Shown here: piece by piece, positions 33,710-42,280 of the stretch
Position numbering within the stretch: the first letter of the stretch is position 1
Layout: every line of letters starts with the position of its first letter
Source of the DNA: JANQOH01 sp965200095
GTDB lineage: Bacteria; Pseudomonadota; Alphaproteobacteria; UBA7887
Reading direction: 5' to 3'
Assembly (NCBI GenBank): GCA_965200095.1
Contig: OZ241350.1
Coordinates: 124,001 to 188,000 of the forward strand
Length of the DNA stretch: 64,000 nt
Made by a program: the position numbers and the translations under genes
The notes under the pieces: model-generated
What the model saw: the letters and a program-made list of their open reading frames with translations, nothing else
Database searches by the model: none
What the model was told of the DNA's origin: nothing

Positions 33710-34513
33710 TCACTCGCCGCGCCACACGGGCGCGCGCTTTTCGATGAAGGCGTCGATGCCTTCCGCAGCGTCGCGCTTGGCCATGTTGAGACACATGACC
33801 TCGCTGGCGTATCCGTAAGCGTCGTCCAGCCCCATTTCGAGCTGCCGGTAGAACGCCTCCTTGCCGATGGTCAGCACGACGGGGGACTTCGCGGCGATCG
33901 CGCCGGCCAGCGCCGCGACCTCGCGATCGAGCGCCGCCGCCGGAACCGCCCGGTTGATCAGGCCGATCTCGCGCGCCCGGGCGGCCGGGACCGCGTCGCC
34001 GGTGAGCAGCATTTCCATCGCCGCCTTGCGTCCCACTGCGCGGCTCAGCGCCACCATCGGCGTCGAGCAGAACAGGCCGATATTCACGCCCGGCGTGGCG
34101 AAGCGCGCCTCCTCGGCGGCCACCGCCAGGTCGCAGGACGCGACCAGTTGACAACCCGCCGCCGTCGCGACGCCGCGCACCTTGGCGATCACCGGTTTCG
34201 GGAAACGCACGATCGCGGTCATCAGCCGGCTGCACTGGGCGAACAGCGCCCGGTGCGCCTCGCGGCGCGGATTGGCGCGGATTTCCCGCAAGTCGTGGCC
34301 GGCGCAGAACGCAGGCCCGGCGCCCTCGACGACGACGACCTTGACGTCCGCCGCGGCGCCGAGCTCCTCGAACGCGGCCTCCAGCGCGGTCATCAGGGAC
34401 ACCGACAACGCATTGCGCGCTTCGGGGCGGTTGAGGGTCAGCGTCGCGACGCCGTCGGCGTCGGCGCGCAACAATTCCGGCCCGGCGGGCGCGGCGGCGG
34501 CTATGGCGGCCAT
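33710..34513 (-). CDS. Enoyl-CoA hydratase/isomerase family protein
   Basis: 267 residues, crotonase fold. Seen: VATLTLNRPEARNALS, oxyanion-hole segment EGAGPAFCAGHDLREI, and the second block KPVIAKVRGVATAAGCQLVASCDLAVA, with the active-site acidic position replaced by context typical of ECHDC3-like members. The end FIEKRAPVWRGE is usual. The ATG at 34513 has AGGGAG upstream; an upstream in-frame ATG at 34666 would overlap the rplM start region and is unlikely. The substrate is not evident. Confidence 0.9.
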   Translation of the reverse strand: MAAIAAAAPAGPELLRADADGVATLTLNRPEARNALSVSLMTALEAAFEELGAAADVKVVVVEGAGPAFCAGHDLREIRANPRREAHRALFAQCSRLMTAIVRFPKPVIAKVRGVATAAGCQLVASCDLAVAAEEARFATPGVNIGLFCSTPMVALSRAVGRKAAMEMLLTGDAVPAARAREIGLINRAVPAAALDREVAALAGAIAAKSPVVLTIGKEAFYRQLEMGLDDAYGYASEVMCLNMAKRDAAEGIDAFIEKRAPVWRGE

Positions 34514-34664
34514 GCGGCAATACTCCCTTGCTGGCGGCGCGGCGCGGCATCCTAGGCCGTCGCGCCCGCCGGCGCACCCCGGCAATCCGGATCCGGCGGT
34601 GTTGACAGGCGGCCCGGCGTCGCCATCATGGGCCGCCTCACGATACCCGAGCCCGCGAGCCGCC

Positions 34665-35129
34665 ATGAAGACCTATTCCGCCAGGCCAGCGGAGATCGAA
34701 CGACGCTGGTATGTCATCGACGCCGAAGATGTCGTGCTCGGCCGCCTCGCCAGCGCCGTGGCGGTGCGGCTGCGCGGCAAGCACAAGCCGACGTGGACGC
34801 CGCATATCGACTGCGGCGACCATATCGTCGTCGTGAACGCGGCAAAGGTAAAGCTGACCGGCGCCAAGCGCGAAAAGAAAATGCATCGCTGGCACACCGG
34901 TTATCCGGGCGGCATCCGCAGCCGCTCCTATGGCGCGTTGCTGGACGGTCCGCGCCCCGAGCGCGTGGTGCAGCGCGCGGTGGAGCGCATGGTGCCGCGC
35001 GGGCCTCTGGGGCGGGCGCAAATGCGCAAGCTCCGCGTCTATGCGGGGCCCGAACACCCGCACGAGGCGCAGCGGCCGGAGGCCATCGACTTCGCGTCCC
35101 TCAACCCCAAAAACCGGCGGAGCGCGTGA
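34665..35129 (+). CDS. rplM: 50S ribosomal protein L13
   Basis: 154 residues. It begins MKTYSARPAEIERRWYVIDA, the alphaproteobacterial L13 opening, followed by LGRLASAVAVRLRGKHKP, GDHIVVVNAAKVKLTGAKREKK and the conserved YSGHPGG-like HTGYPGGIRSRSY. Binds 23S rRNA early in 50S assembly. It is followed two bases later by rpsI, the universal partner. Confidence 0.97.
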   Translation: MKTYSARPAEIERRWYVIDAEDVVLGRLASAVAVRLRGKHKPTWTPHIDCGDHIVVVNAAKVKLTGAKREKKMHRWHTGYPGGIRSRSYGALLDGPRPERVVQRAVERMVPRGPLGRAQMRKLRVYAGPEHPHEAQRPEAIDFASLNPKNRRSA

Positions 35130-35131
35130 CC

Positions 35132-35617
35132 ATGGCCGACGCCAAATTGCGTCTCGACGACCTGAAGGAAGCGCTTGCGCCGCCGGAAGAAGAGGCCGCC
35201 GAGCCGCTTCCCGAACCGGAGATCGACGAGCACGGACGCGCATACGCGACCGGCAAACGCAAGGACGCGGTGGCGCGGGTGTGGATCAAACCCGGTCACG
35301 GCCGGGTCTCGGTCAACGGGCGCCCGGAGGAGGTCTATTTCGCGCGCCCGGTGCTGCGCATGATCCTGCGCCAGCCCTTCGTCGCGGCAGAGCGCGACAA
35401 TCAATACGATGTGACCTGCACGGTCCGCGGCGGCGGCCTGTCGGGTCAGGCGGGCGCCGTGCGTCACGGGATCGGCCGCGCGCTGACGCGCTTCGAGCCG
35501 GGTCTGCGACCGGCGCTCAAACGCGGCGGTTTCCTCGCCCGCGACGCCCGCGTGGTCGAACGCAAGAAATACGGGAAACCCAAGGCGCGCAAGAGCTTCC
35601 AGTTCTCGAAGCGCTGA
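35132..35617 (+). CDS. rpsI: 30S ribosomal protein S9
   Basis: 161 residues. An acidic N-terminal extension of about 38 residues precedes the core ATGKRKDAVARVWIKPG, then VRGGGLSGQAGAVRHGIGRAL and the tail KKYGKPKARKSFQFSKR, whose final Lys-Arg reaches the P-site tRNA. The extension is longer than in E. coli but usual in alphaproteobacteria. Co-transcribed with rplM. Confidence 0.97.
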   Translation: MADAKLRLDDLKEALAPPEEEAAEPLPEPEIDEHGRAYATGKRKDAVARVWIKPGHGRVSVNGRPEEVYFARPVLRMILRQPFVAAERDNQYDVTCTVRGGGLSGQAGAVRHGIGRALTRFEPGLRPALKRGGFLARDARVVERKKYGKPKARKSFQFSKR

Positions 35618-35687
35618 TCTCGAAGAAAGCCGGCGCCCCTGCGTCGTCGCGGCGCCGAAGCGATAACCGACAATCGGGAGAAGGGCG

Positions 35688-36734
35688 ATGGGCGAACGGC
35701 GGATCGCCGTCGCAGTGCTCGGCGCCAGCGGCTATTCCGGCGCCGAGACGCTGCGCCTCGCCGCGCGACACCCATCCATGGACCCGGTCGCCCTGACGGC
35801 GGACCGCCGCGCCGGCGAGCCTGTCGGTGCGGTGTTTCCCCATCTCGCCGGACTGGACCTTCCCGACCTCGCCGCCATCGAAGACACGCCGTGGAACCGC
35901 GTGGAAGCGGCGTTCTGCTGCCTGCCGCACGCCACCACCCAGGAGGTCGTTCGCGGGCTGCCCGAAACCGTCCGGGTCATCGACCTTTCGGCGGATTTCC
36001 GGTTCCGCGACCCGGCCGTCTATGCGCGGTGGTACGGTCGCGAGCACGGCGCGCCCGAGCTCCAGCCGGGAGCCGTCTACGGTCTGACCGAATGGGCGCG
36101 CGACGCCGTGGCCGGGAGCCGCCTCGTCGCCTGTCCCGGCTGCTACCCGACGGCGGCGCTCCTGCCGCTGCTGCCGGCGACGCGGGCCGGCGCGATCGAC
36201 CCCGGCTCGATCGTCATCGACGCCAAGTCGGGCGTGAGCGGCGCCGGGCGCGCGCTCCGCGAGGGGTCGCTTTACGCCGAGGCCGCGGAAGGCGCTCATG
36301 CCTATGGATTGGCCGGGCATCGTCACGCCCCGGAGATCGACCAGGAATTGAGCGCCGCCGCGGGCTCGCCGGTCACGGCGTCGTTCACGCCGCATCTCCT
36401 GCCGATGAACCGCGGATTGCTGGCGACGATCTATGTCCGCCTCGCGGGCGCGCGCGACGGCGCCGCGCTGCGCCGTTGTCTCGCCGAAGCGTGGCGCGGC
36501 GAGCCTTTCGTGCGGGTGCTGCCCGAGGGCGCGGCGCCTGCGACGCGGCATGTGCGGGGTTCGAATTTCTGTTGCATCGGCGTGTTCGACGACCGCCGGC
36601 CGGGCCACGCGGTGCTGGTGTCGGCGATCGACAATCTGGTCAAGGGCGCGGCCGGTCAGGCGCTGCAAAATTTCAACATCATGTTCGGCCTGCCCGAAAC
36701 CGCCGGCCTGGAGCAGCAGCCCCTCTTCCCCTGA
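35688..36734 (+). CDS. argC: N-acetyl-gamma-glutamyl-phosphate reductase
   Basis: 348 residues. NADPH-dependent third step of arginine synthesis. Seen: nucleotide-binding AVLGASGYSGAETLRL near the start, the active-site Cys in LVACPGCYPTAALL, and HLLPMNRGLLATIYVRL and GSNFCCIGVFDDRRPGH later. It lies 70 bases after rpsI, the order rplM-rpsI-argC common in alphaproteobacteria. A GC-rich inverted repeat (CGGCGCC/GGCGCCG) lies in the gap and could limit read-through from the ribosomal genes. Confidence 0.97.
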   Translation: MGERRIAVAVLGASGYSGAETLRLAARHPSMDPVALTADRRAGEPVGAVFPHLAGLDLPDLAAIEDTPWNRVEAAFCCLPHATTQEVVRGLPETVRVIDLSADFRFRDPAVYARWYGREHGAPELQPGAVYGLTEWARDAVAGSRLVACPGCYPTAALLPLLPATRAGAIDPGSIVIDAKSGVSGAGRALREGSLYAEAAEGAHAYGLAGHRHAPEIDQELSAAAGSPVTASFTPHLLPMNRGLLATIYVRLAGARDGAALRRCLAEAWRGEPFVRVLPEGAAPATRHVRGSNFCCIGVFDDRRPGHAVLVSAIDNLVKGAAGQALQNFNIMFGLPETAGLEQQPLFP

Positions 36735-36800
36735 CGGGCGCGCCGCCGGCGCTGGACAAACCGGCGGCCCCTCCCGTATTTTGCGCCATGGCCCGCTGGC

Positions 36801-36876
<76 letters not shown>

Positions 36877-37131
36877 ACCCTTATCGCCGCACAACCCCGC
36901 AGAAAACCCGGCGCTCCGCGAACCGCAAACGGGCCCGCATCGGTGGCGAACCCTCCCCGCCCGTCGAGGCCGGCGATTGCCCCGGTCCGGACGCACATCG
37001 CGCGGCAGAGGTCGGCCGGGCTGTCGGCGACGGCCATGCCGCCACGACAGGCCGCGGCGGGGGCGCCGGCAAGCGCGATACGGCGTCGCACGGCGCCTTG
37101 CATGAGCGCGCCGATAGCGCATACTGCCGGC

Positions 37132-37689
37132 ATGGTCCGCGTGACGCTGCGCATCGCGGCGCTGGCGATAGCCGGCGCGATGGGGAGCCTCCCCCTGTTT
37201 GCGGGGCAGGACGACCCGAGGCTGGACTCGTTGTTCGCCGCGCTCCAGACCGACGAACCGCCCGCGGACATGGCGCGGATCGAACGCGATATATGGGCTG
37301 TCTGGCTCGAATCCGGCGATGCCGGGCTCGACGCCGTCATGGCGGAAGGCGTGCGCGCCATGAGCGGCGGCGATTACGCGATCGCCCTCGCGTCCTTCAA
37401 CGCGCTGATCGACGCCCGGCCGGATTTCGCGGAAGGCTGGAACAAGCGCGCGACGCTTTACTGGCTCATGGGCGATTTCGAGGCGTCCGCGGCCGATGTC
37501 GACCGCACGCTCGCCCTGGAGCCGCGCCATTTCGGCGCCCTGTCGGGCCTCGCGATGATCCGCCTGGCGCAGCAGCGCCCCCAGGAGGCCTGGGACGCCT
37601 TGCGGCGTCTGCTGGCGGTGCATCCGCACGCCAGGGGCGTGCGCGGCCGCCTCGAACGGCTGCGTCGCATCCTCGGCGTCGAAGCCTGA
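37132..37689 (+). CDS. Exported tetratricopeptide-repeat protein
   Basis: 185 residues. A signal peptide (VRVTLRIAALAIAGAMGSLP up to about FAGQ) is followed by FAALQTDEPPADMARIERDIW, then TPR units such as AMSGGDYAIALASFNALIDARPDFAEGWN and LYWLMGDFEASAADVDRTLALEP written here in part. This architecture is common in alphaproteobacterial periplasmic TPR proteins. The ATG at 37132 was chosen for the signal peptide; one at 37102 is possible. Between the tRNA and this gene (36877-37131) I see no other feature. Confidence 0.8.
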   Translation: MVRVTLRIAALAIAGAMGSLPLFAGQDDPRLDSLFAALQTDEPPADMARIERDIWAVWLESGDAGLDAVMAEGVRAMSGGDYAIALASFNALIDARPDFAEGWNKRATLYWLMGDFEASAADVDRTLALEPRHFGALSGLAMIRLAQQRPQEAWDALRRLLAVHPHARGVRGRLERLRRILGVEA

Positions 37690-38161
37690 CGACGGCGAAC
37701 GCCGGACAACCTGCCCCGGCCGGGCGGATTCGTCCGACCGTCGGTAATTCGCGACATCGAAACGGCTCCCGCGCGGCCGGCCGCGGCGCCCCGCAACGGA
37801 AATATCGGGAACGAACTCTGGCGCGCTTCCGGGGCCGTCGGTATGTTGCGCTTGCGGGACGCCCCCGCGAGGGCCGGGCGAAAAAAATGCCGATCGTCGC
37901 GAAAAGCGGGTTGCGGCGGCCGAGGGAAGTTGCGTAATGTGCCTTATGCCGCTTCGGTCAAGGGGTTGTGGGCGGATGATGAAGCGATATCGGAACATGC
38001 GATACCCGGATGATCGTCGAAACGGCGGGTGGCGATGCGTCGGCGGCCGCGCGCGTTCGGGCGGAGGAGGACGGCGACTTAGGCGCCCCTGAGCGCGTCC
38101 GCGCGGCGCGCTCGGGGCGTTCGCAGGGAAAACCGGCCTTTCGCCACGGGAGAGTTGTCCG
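37690..38161. other. Gene-free stretch before leuA
   Basis: No gene is supported here. I looked for a leucine-rich leader peptide with an attenuator hairpin and for a T-box and saw neither. The string GAACTCTGGCGCGC, present at about 37811, also occurs upstream of the TPR gene near 29800, perhaps a shared promoter part, but I cannot assign it. Confidence 0.5.
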
Positions 38162-39715
38162 ATGACCGAAGTCGATAATCGCGACCATGTGAGGATCTTC
38201 GACACCACCATGCGCGACGGCGAGCAATCGCCGGGCGCGTCCATGACGCTCGAGGAGAAGATCGAAATCGCCCGCGTCCTCGAAACGATGGGCGTGGACA
38301 TCATCGAAGCCGGGTTCGCCATCGCCTCGAACGGCGACTTCGAGGCGATTTCCGAGATCTCGAAGATCGTCACCGAATCCGTCGTGTGCTCGCTCGCGCG
38401 TTCGGGGCGCCAGGATATCGAACGCGCCGCCCAGGCGCTCGCGCCCGCCCGGCGCAAGCGCATCCACACCTTCATTTCGACCAGCCCGCTGCACATGAAG
38501 CACAAGCTCGGCATGACGCCCGACGACGTGCATCGGGCGGCGATCGACAGCGTGACCCTCGCGCGCAACCTGTGCGACGATGTCGAATGGAGCCCGGAGG
38601 ACGGCACGCGCACCGACCCCGACTTCCTCTGCCGAACGGTCGAAAGCGCGATCAAGGCCGGCGCGGGCACGATCAACATCCCCGATACGGTGGGCTATAC
38701 GGCGCCCGACGAATTCGCGGCGCTCATCGCCATGCTGCGTAACCGCGTGCCGAACATCGACAAGGCCACGCTGTCCGTGCATTGCCACAACGATCTCGGT
38801 CTGGCGGTGGCGAACTCGCTCGCCGCCGTCAGGGCCGGGGCGCGCCAGGTCGAATGCACCGTCAACGGCCTCGGCGAACGCGCGGGCAACGCGTCGATGG
38901 AAGAGATCGTCATGGCGATCCGCACCCGTCCCGACCTCTTCCCCTACCGCACCGGAATCCGCACCGAAAACATCATGCGCGCCTCGCGCCTGGTGTCGGC
39001 CGTCACCGGTTTCGCGGTGCAGCCGAACAAGGCCATCGTCGGCGCGAACGCCTTCGCTCACGAGGCGGGAATCCATCAGGACGGAATGCTCAAGCACGCC
39101 GGCACCTACGAAATCATGACCCCGGAATCGGTCGGCCTCACGAAATCGACTCTGGTGATGGGCAAGCATTCCGGCCGCCACGCTTTCCGCACCAAACTCG
39201 TCGAACTCGGCTACGAGATCGGCGACAACGCGCTGAACGATGCTTTCCGCCGCTTCAAGGAACTCGCCGACAAGAAGAAAGACGTTTACGACGACGATCT
39301 GATCGCGCTGGTGGACGGCGCGGTGTCGGAGCGCAACGAGCGCGTCAAACTGGTTTCGCTGTCCGTGCATTGCGGCACCGGCCTGCGCCCGCAGGCGGCG
39401 TTGTCGCTGGAAATCGACGGCGCGGTTTCGCAGACGACGGCGGAGGGAGACGGCCCCGTCGACGCCGTGTTCAGGGCGATCGGCGCGCTGTTCCCTCACG
39501 AGGCGAGCTTGCAGCTGTTCCAGATCGGCGCCGTCACCCAGGGCACCGACGCGCAGGCGGAAGTGTCGGTGCGCCTGGAGGAGAACGGGCGTTCCGTCGT
39601 CGGGCAGGGGGTCGACACCGACACCATGGTGGCGAGCGCGCGAGCCTATCTCGTGGCGCTCAACAAACTGCTCGTCAAGCGCGAAAAATCGGCGCCGGCG
39701 GCGCTCTACGCATAG
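38162..39715 (+). CDS. leuA: 2-isopropylmalate synthase
   Basis: 517 residues. First step of leucine synthesis: acetyl-CoA plus 2-oxoisovalerate. Seen: FDTTMRDGEQSPGASMTLEEK at the start of the HMGL-like barrel (motif DTTMRDGEQSPG), metal-binding HCHNDLGLAVANSLAAV, GLGERAGNASMEE, then the linker GMLKHAGTYEIM and a C-terminal LeuA regulatory domain after ~residue 390 for leucine feedback. The ATG at 38162 follows CGGGAGAG. Length fits the bacterial short form. Confidence 0.97.
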   Translation: MTEVDNRDHVRIFDTTMRDGEQSPGASMTLEEKIEIARVLETMGVDIIEAGFAIASNGDFEAISEISKIVTESVVCSLARSGRQDIERAAQALAPARRKRIHTFISTSPLHMKHKLGMTPDDVHRAAIDSVTLARNLCDDVEWSPEDGTRTDPDFLCRTVESAIKAGAGTINIPDTVGYTAPDEFAALIAMLRNRVPNIDKATLSVHCHNDLGLAVANSLAAVRAGARQVECTVNGLGERAGNASMEEIVMAIRTRPDLFPYRTGIRTENIMRASRLVSAVTGFAVQPNKAIVGANAFAHEAGIHQDGMLKHAGTYEIMTPESVGLTKSTLVMGKHSGRHAFRTKLVELGYEIGDNALNDAFRRFKELADKKKDVYDDDLIALVDGAVSERNERVKLVSLSVHCGTGLRPQAALSLEIDGAVSQTTAEGDGPVDAVFRAIGALFPHEASLQLFQIGAVTQGTDAQAEVSVRLEENGRSVVGQGVDTDTMVASARAYLVALNKLLVKREKSAPAALYA

Positions 39716-39764
39716 ACGCGCGGCGGGCGCTCGAGACGGGGGCGGAAAACCGGAGACCGGCGAG

Positions 39765-40805
39765 ATGCTGCAACGAATTCTGGGGATGATGTCCGCCGAC
39801 ATGGCGATCGATCTCGGGACCGCCAACACGCTGGTCTACGTGGCGGCGCGCGGCATCGTCCTGAACGAACCTTCCGTGGTCGCGATCATCGACCAGGGCG
39901 GGCGCAAGCAGGTTCTCGCCGTCGGCCGCGAGGCCAAGGAAATGCTCGGCCGCACCCCGAGCAATATCGAGGCCATCCGCCCCCTGCGCGACGGAGTCAT
40001 CGCCGACTTCGAAGTCGCCGAGGAAATGATCAAGCATTTCATCAGCAAGGTGCACAACCGGCGCAGTTTCGCCCACCCGCAGATCATCATCTGCGTCCCT
40101 TCGGGGTCCACCGCGGTCGAACAGCGCGCGATCCAGGAATCGGCCGAGAGCGCCGGCGCGCGCCGCGTGTTCCTCATCGAGGAGCCGATGGCGGCGGCGA
40201 TCGGCGCCGGACTTCCCGTCACCGAAGCGACGGGGTCGCTCGTCGTCGATGTGGGCGGCGGCACCACCGAAGTGGCGGTCCTGTCGCTCGGCGGCATCGT
40301 CTACGCCAAATCCACGCGCACCGGCGGCGACAAGATGGACGAAGCCATCATCGGCTACATCCGGCGCAACCACAATTTGCTCATCGGCGAAGCGTCCGCC
40401 GAAAAGATCAAACTCGACATCGGCGGCGCCGCGCCCCCCGAAGACGGCGACGGCAAGCTCATGGAGGTCAAGGGGCGCGATGTCATGAACGGCGTCCCCA
40501 AGGAGATCGTGATCAGCGAGCGCCAGATTTCCGAAAGCCTCGCCGAGCCGGTCAGCGTCATCATCGAAACGGTCAAGGTGGCGCTCGAGAATACGCCGCC
40601 GCAGCTGGCCGCCGACATCGTCGACAAGGGCATCATGCTCACCGGCGGCGGCGGTCTGCTCCACAATCTCGACATGGTGCTGCGCCAGGCGACCGGGCTT
40701 CCCGTCTCCCTCGCCGAGGAAGCGTTGACCTGCGTTGCGCTGGGCACCGGCCGGGCGCTCGAGGAAATGCGCAGCCTCAAACAGGTGCTGCACAGTGCCT
40801 ATTGA
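39765..40805 (+). CDS. mreB: Rod shape-determining protein MreB
   Basis: 346 residues. Actin-like filament protein that guides the elongasome. Seen: MAIDLGTANTLVYVAARG, phosphate loop VVDVGGGTTEVAVLSLGG, and MLTGGGGLLHNLDMVL near the end. The first gene of mreB-mreC-mreD-mrdA-rodA, 49 bases after leuA. The N-terminus MLQRILGMMSADM could form the membrane-binding helix typical of MreB. Confidence 0.97.
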   Translation: MLQRILGMMSADMAIDLGTANTLVYVAARGIVLNEPSVVAIIDQGGRKQVLAVGREAKEMLGRTPSNIEAIRPLRDGVIADFEVAEEMIKHFISKVHNRRSFAHPQIIICVPSGSTAVEQRAIQESAESAGARRVFLIEEPMAAAIGAGLPVTEATGSLVVDVGGGTTEVAVLSLGGIVYAKSTRTGGDKMDEAIIGYIRRNHNLLIGEASAEKIKLDIGGAAPPEDGDGKLMEVKGRDVMNGVPKEIVISERQISESLAEPVSVIIETVKVALENTPPQLAADIVDKGIMLTGGGGLLHNLDMVLRQATGLPVSLAEEALTCVALGTGRALEEMRSLKQVLHSAY

Positions 40806-40859
40806 CGCCCGAACCTGCCCTGCCCCGCACGATCGCGGCCCGGCGCGAGGGCGCATGAG

Positions 40860-41747
40860 GTGAGATTCCCGCGCGGAACAGCCGTCCGTCTGCCCGCGCC
40901 CGTCAGGACGCTGCTTCGACGCTTCAATCTCGCTCTCCTGCTCGGCGTTGCGGCGACCCTCATGGCGATCGACAAGACCGGGCTCGAGGCCGGGCGCAAC
41001 TTGCGCGCCGCTGTCGCCGACGCCGCCGTTCCCGTCATGGACGCCCTGTCGCGGCCGGTGGAAAGCGTCAACCTTGCCGTCGACGAGGTCGTCGGGCTTG
41101 TGAATCTGCGCGCCGAGAACGCCGAACTGCGCCTGGCGGTGGAGCGCCTGCGGCACTGGGAAACCCGGGCGCGGCGTCTCGCACGGGAAAACGCCTCGCT
41201 CAGAACATTGTCCCGCCTCGCGCCGGACCGCTTTCCCGTCTTCGTGACCGGTCGCGTCGTCGTCGACTCCGGCAACGCTTACGTGCGCGCCGTGCTGGTG
41301 AACGCCGGCGGCGATGACGGCGTCCGCGAGGGTCACGCGGCGGTGACCGGAGAAGGACTCGCGGGGCGCGTCGTCGATGTCGGGCGCCGCGCCTCGCGCG
41401 TGCTGCTCGTCACCGACCTCACCTCGCGGGTCCCGGTGGTCGTCGAGCGCACCGGCCACCATGCCGTGCTCGCCGGCGACAACAGCCGATGGGCCCGGCT
41501 CTCCTACCTCCCGCGCAGCGCCGGCCTGGCGGTCGGCGACCGGCTGGTGACCTCCGGCCAGGGCGCCGCGCTGCCGCCGGGGTTGCCGGTCGGCGTCGTG
41601 TCCGAACTGTCGGAGGCCGGAGCGCGCGTCCGCCCGATAGCGGACCTCGGGCGACTCGAATATGTCCGCCTGATCGTATGGACGCCGCCGGCGCTCGACC
41701 CCGCGCCGCCCGCGCCCGCCCCGGCGTCCGCTTCCGCCACGCTTTGA
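40860..41747 (+). CDS. mreC: Rod shape-determining protein MreC
   Basis: 295 residues. Bitopic inner-membrane protein that links MreB to PBP2. A membrane helix (FNLALLLGVAATLMAI) near residue 25 is followed by a coiled coil (NLRAENAELRLAVERLRHWETRARRLARENASLR, seen in parts) and a beta-rich domain with VVDVGRRASRVLLVTDLTSRVPV. The start is GTG at 40860: the nearby ATG at 40855 hits a stop two codons later. The tail is rich in Pro and Ala. Confidence 0.94.
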   Translation: MRFPRGTAVRLPAPVRTLLRRFNLALLLGVAATLMAIDKTGLEAGRNLRAAVADAAVPVMDALSRPVESVNLAVDEVVGLVNLRAENAELRLAVERLRHWETRARRLARENASLRTLSRLAPDRFPVFVTGRVVVDSGNAYVRAVLVNAGGDDGVREGHAAVTGEGLAGRVVDVGRRASRVLLVTDLTSRVPVVVERTGHHAVLAGDNSRWARLSYLPRSAGLAVGDRLVTSGQGAALPPGLPVGVVSELSEAGARVRPIADLGRLEYVRLIVWTPPALDPAPPAPAPASASATL

Positions 41748-41749
41748 CG

Positions 41750-42280
41750 GTGAACGACTCGTTCTGGCAACGCCTCGAGGCGCGGTTGCGAACTTCCGCC
41801 CCGCTCGGCCTCGCCCTGCTCATGACCCTGTTGTCCGCCTTGCCGCTGGGGCCCGCCGATCTCGGCCCGGTCATGCCCTTCCTGCCCGGTCTCGCGGTGT
41901 TTTACTGGACGGTCTACAGACCGGACCTGATGCCGCGCGTCGCGGCCTTCGCCATCGGCCTGCTCCATGACGGCCTGACCGGCGCGCCGTTCGGCATGAC
42001 CGCCCTGGTGTTGCTGCTGTTGCAGATCGTCGCCGGTCGTTACCGCCGGTTCTTCGTCGGGCGCACGCTGCCGGTCTCCTGGCTCGGCTTCGGGCTGCTC
42101 GCCTCGGGCGCGGCGACGGTTTCCTGGTGCGTCGCCTCCGCCTACCATTTCGTCCCGCTTCCCGCGGCGGCGGCGGCGGCGCAGCTGGGGCTGACCGTCG
42201 CCGTCTATCCGTTGTTTGCGTGGGGGTTCGCGGCGCTGCATCGGGGTTTGCCGAATCCCGCGTCCGCGCGGCCGGGATGA
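41750..42280 (+). CDS. mreD: Rod shape-determining protein MreD
   Basis: 176 residues with five hydrophobic helices. Seen: PFLPGLAVFYWTVYRPDLMP and FAIGLLHDGLTGAPFGMTAL, the MreD signature (G-L-x-x-D-x-L-x-G-x-P-x-G). GTG start at 41750, two bases after mreC; the stop overlaps the ATG of mrdA. Membrane partner in the elongation complex. Confidence 0.92.
   Translation: MNDSFWQRLEARLRTSAPLGLALLMTLLSALPLGPADLGPVMPFLPGLAVFYWTVYRPDLMPRVAAFAIGLLHDGLTGAPFGMTALVLLLLQIVAGRYRRFFVGRTLPVSWLGFGLLASGAATVSWCVASAYHFVPLPAAAAAAQLGLTVAVYPLFAWGFAALHRGLPNPASARPG

Noticed and set aside
37690..38161. Leucine attenuator before leuA
   Set aside because: No run of Leu codons and no paired terminator/antiterminator hairpins are visible.
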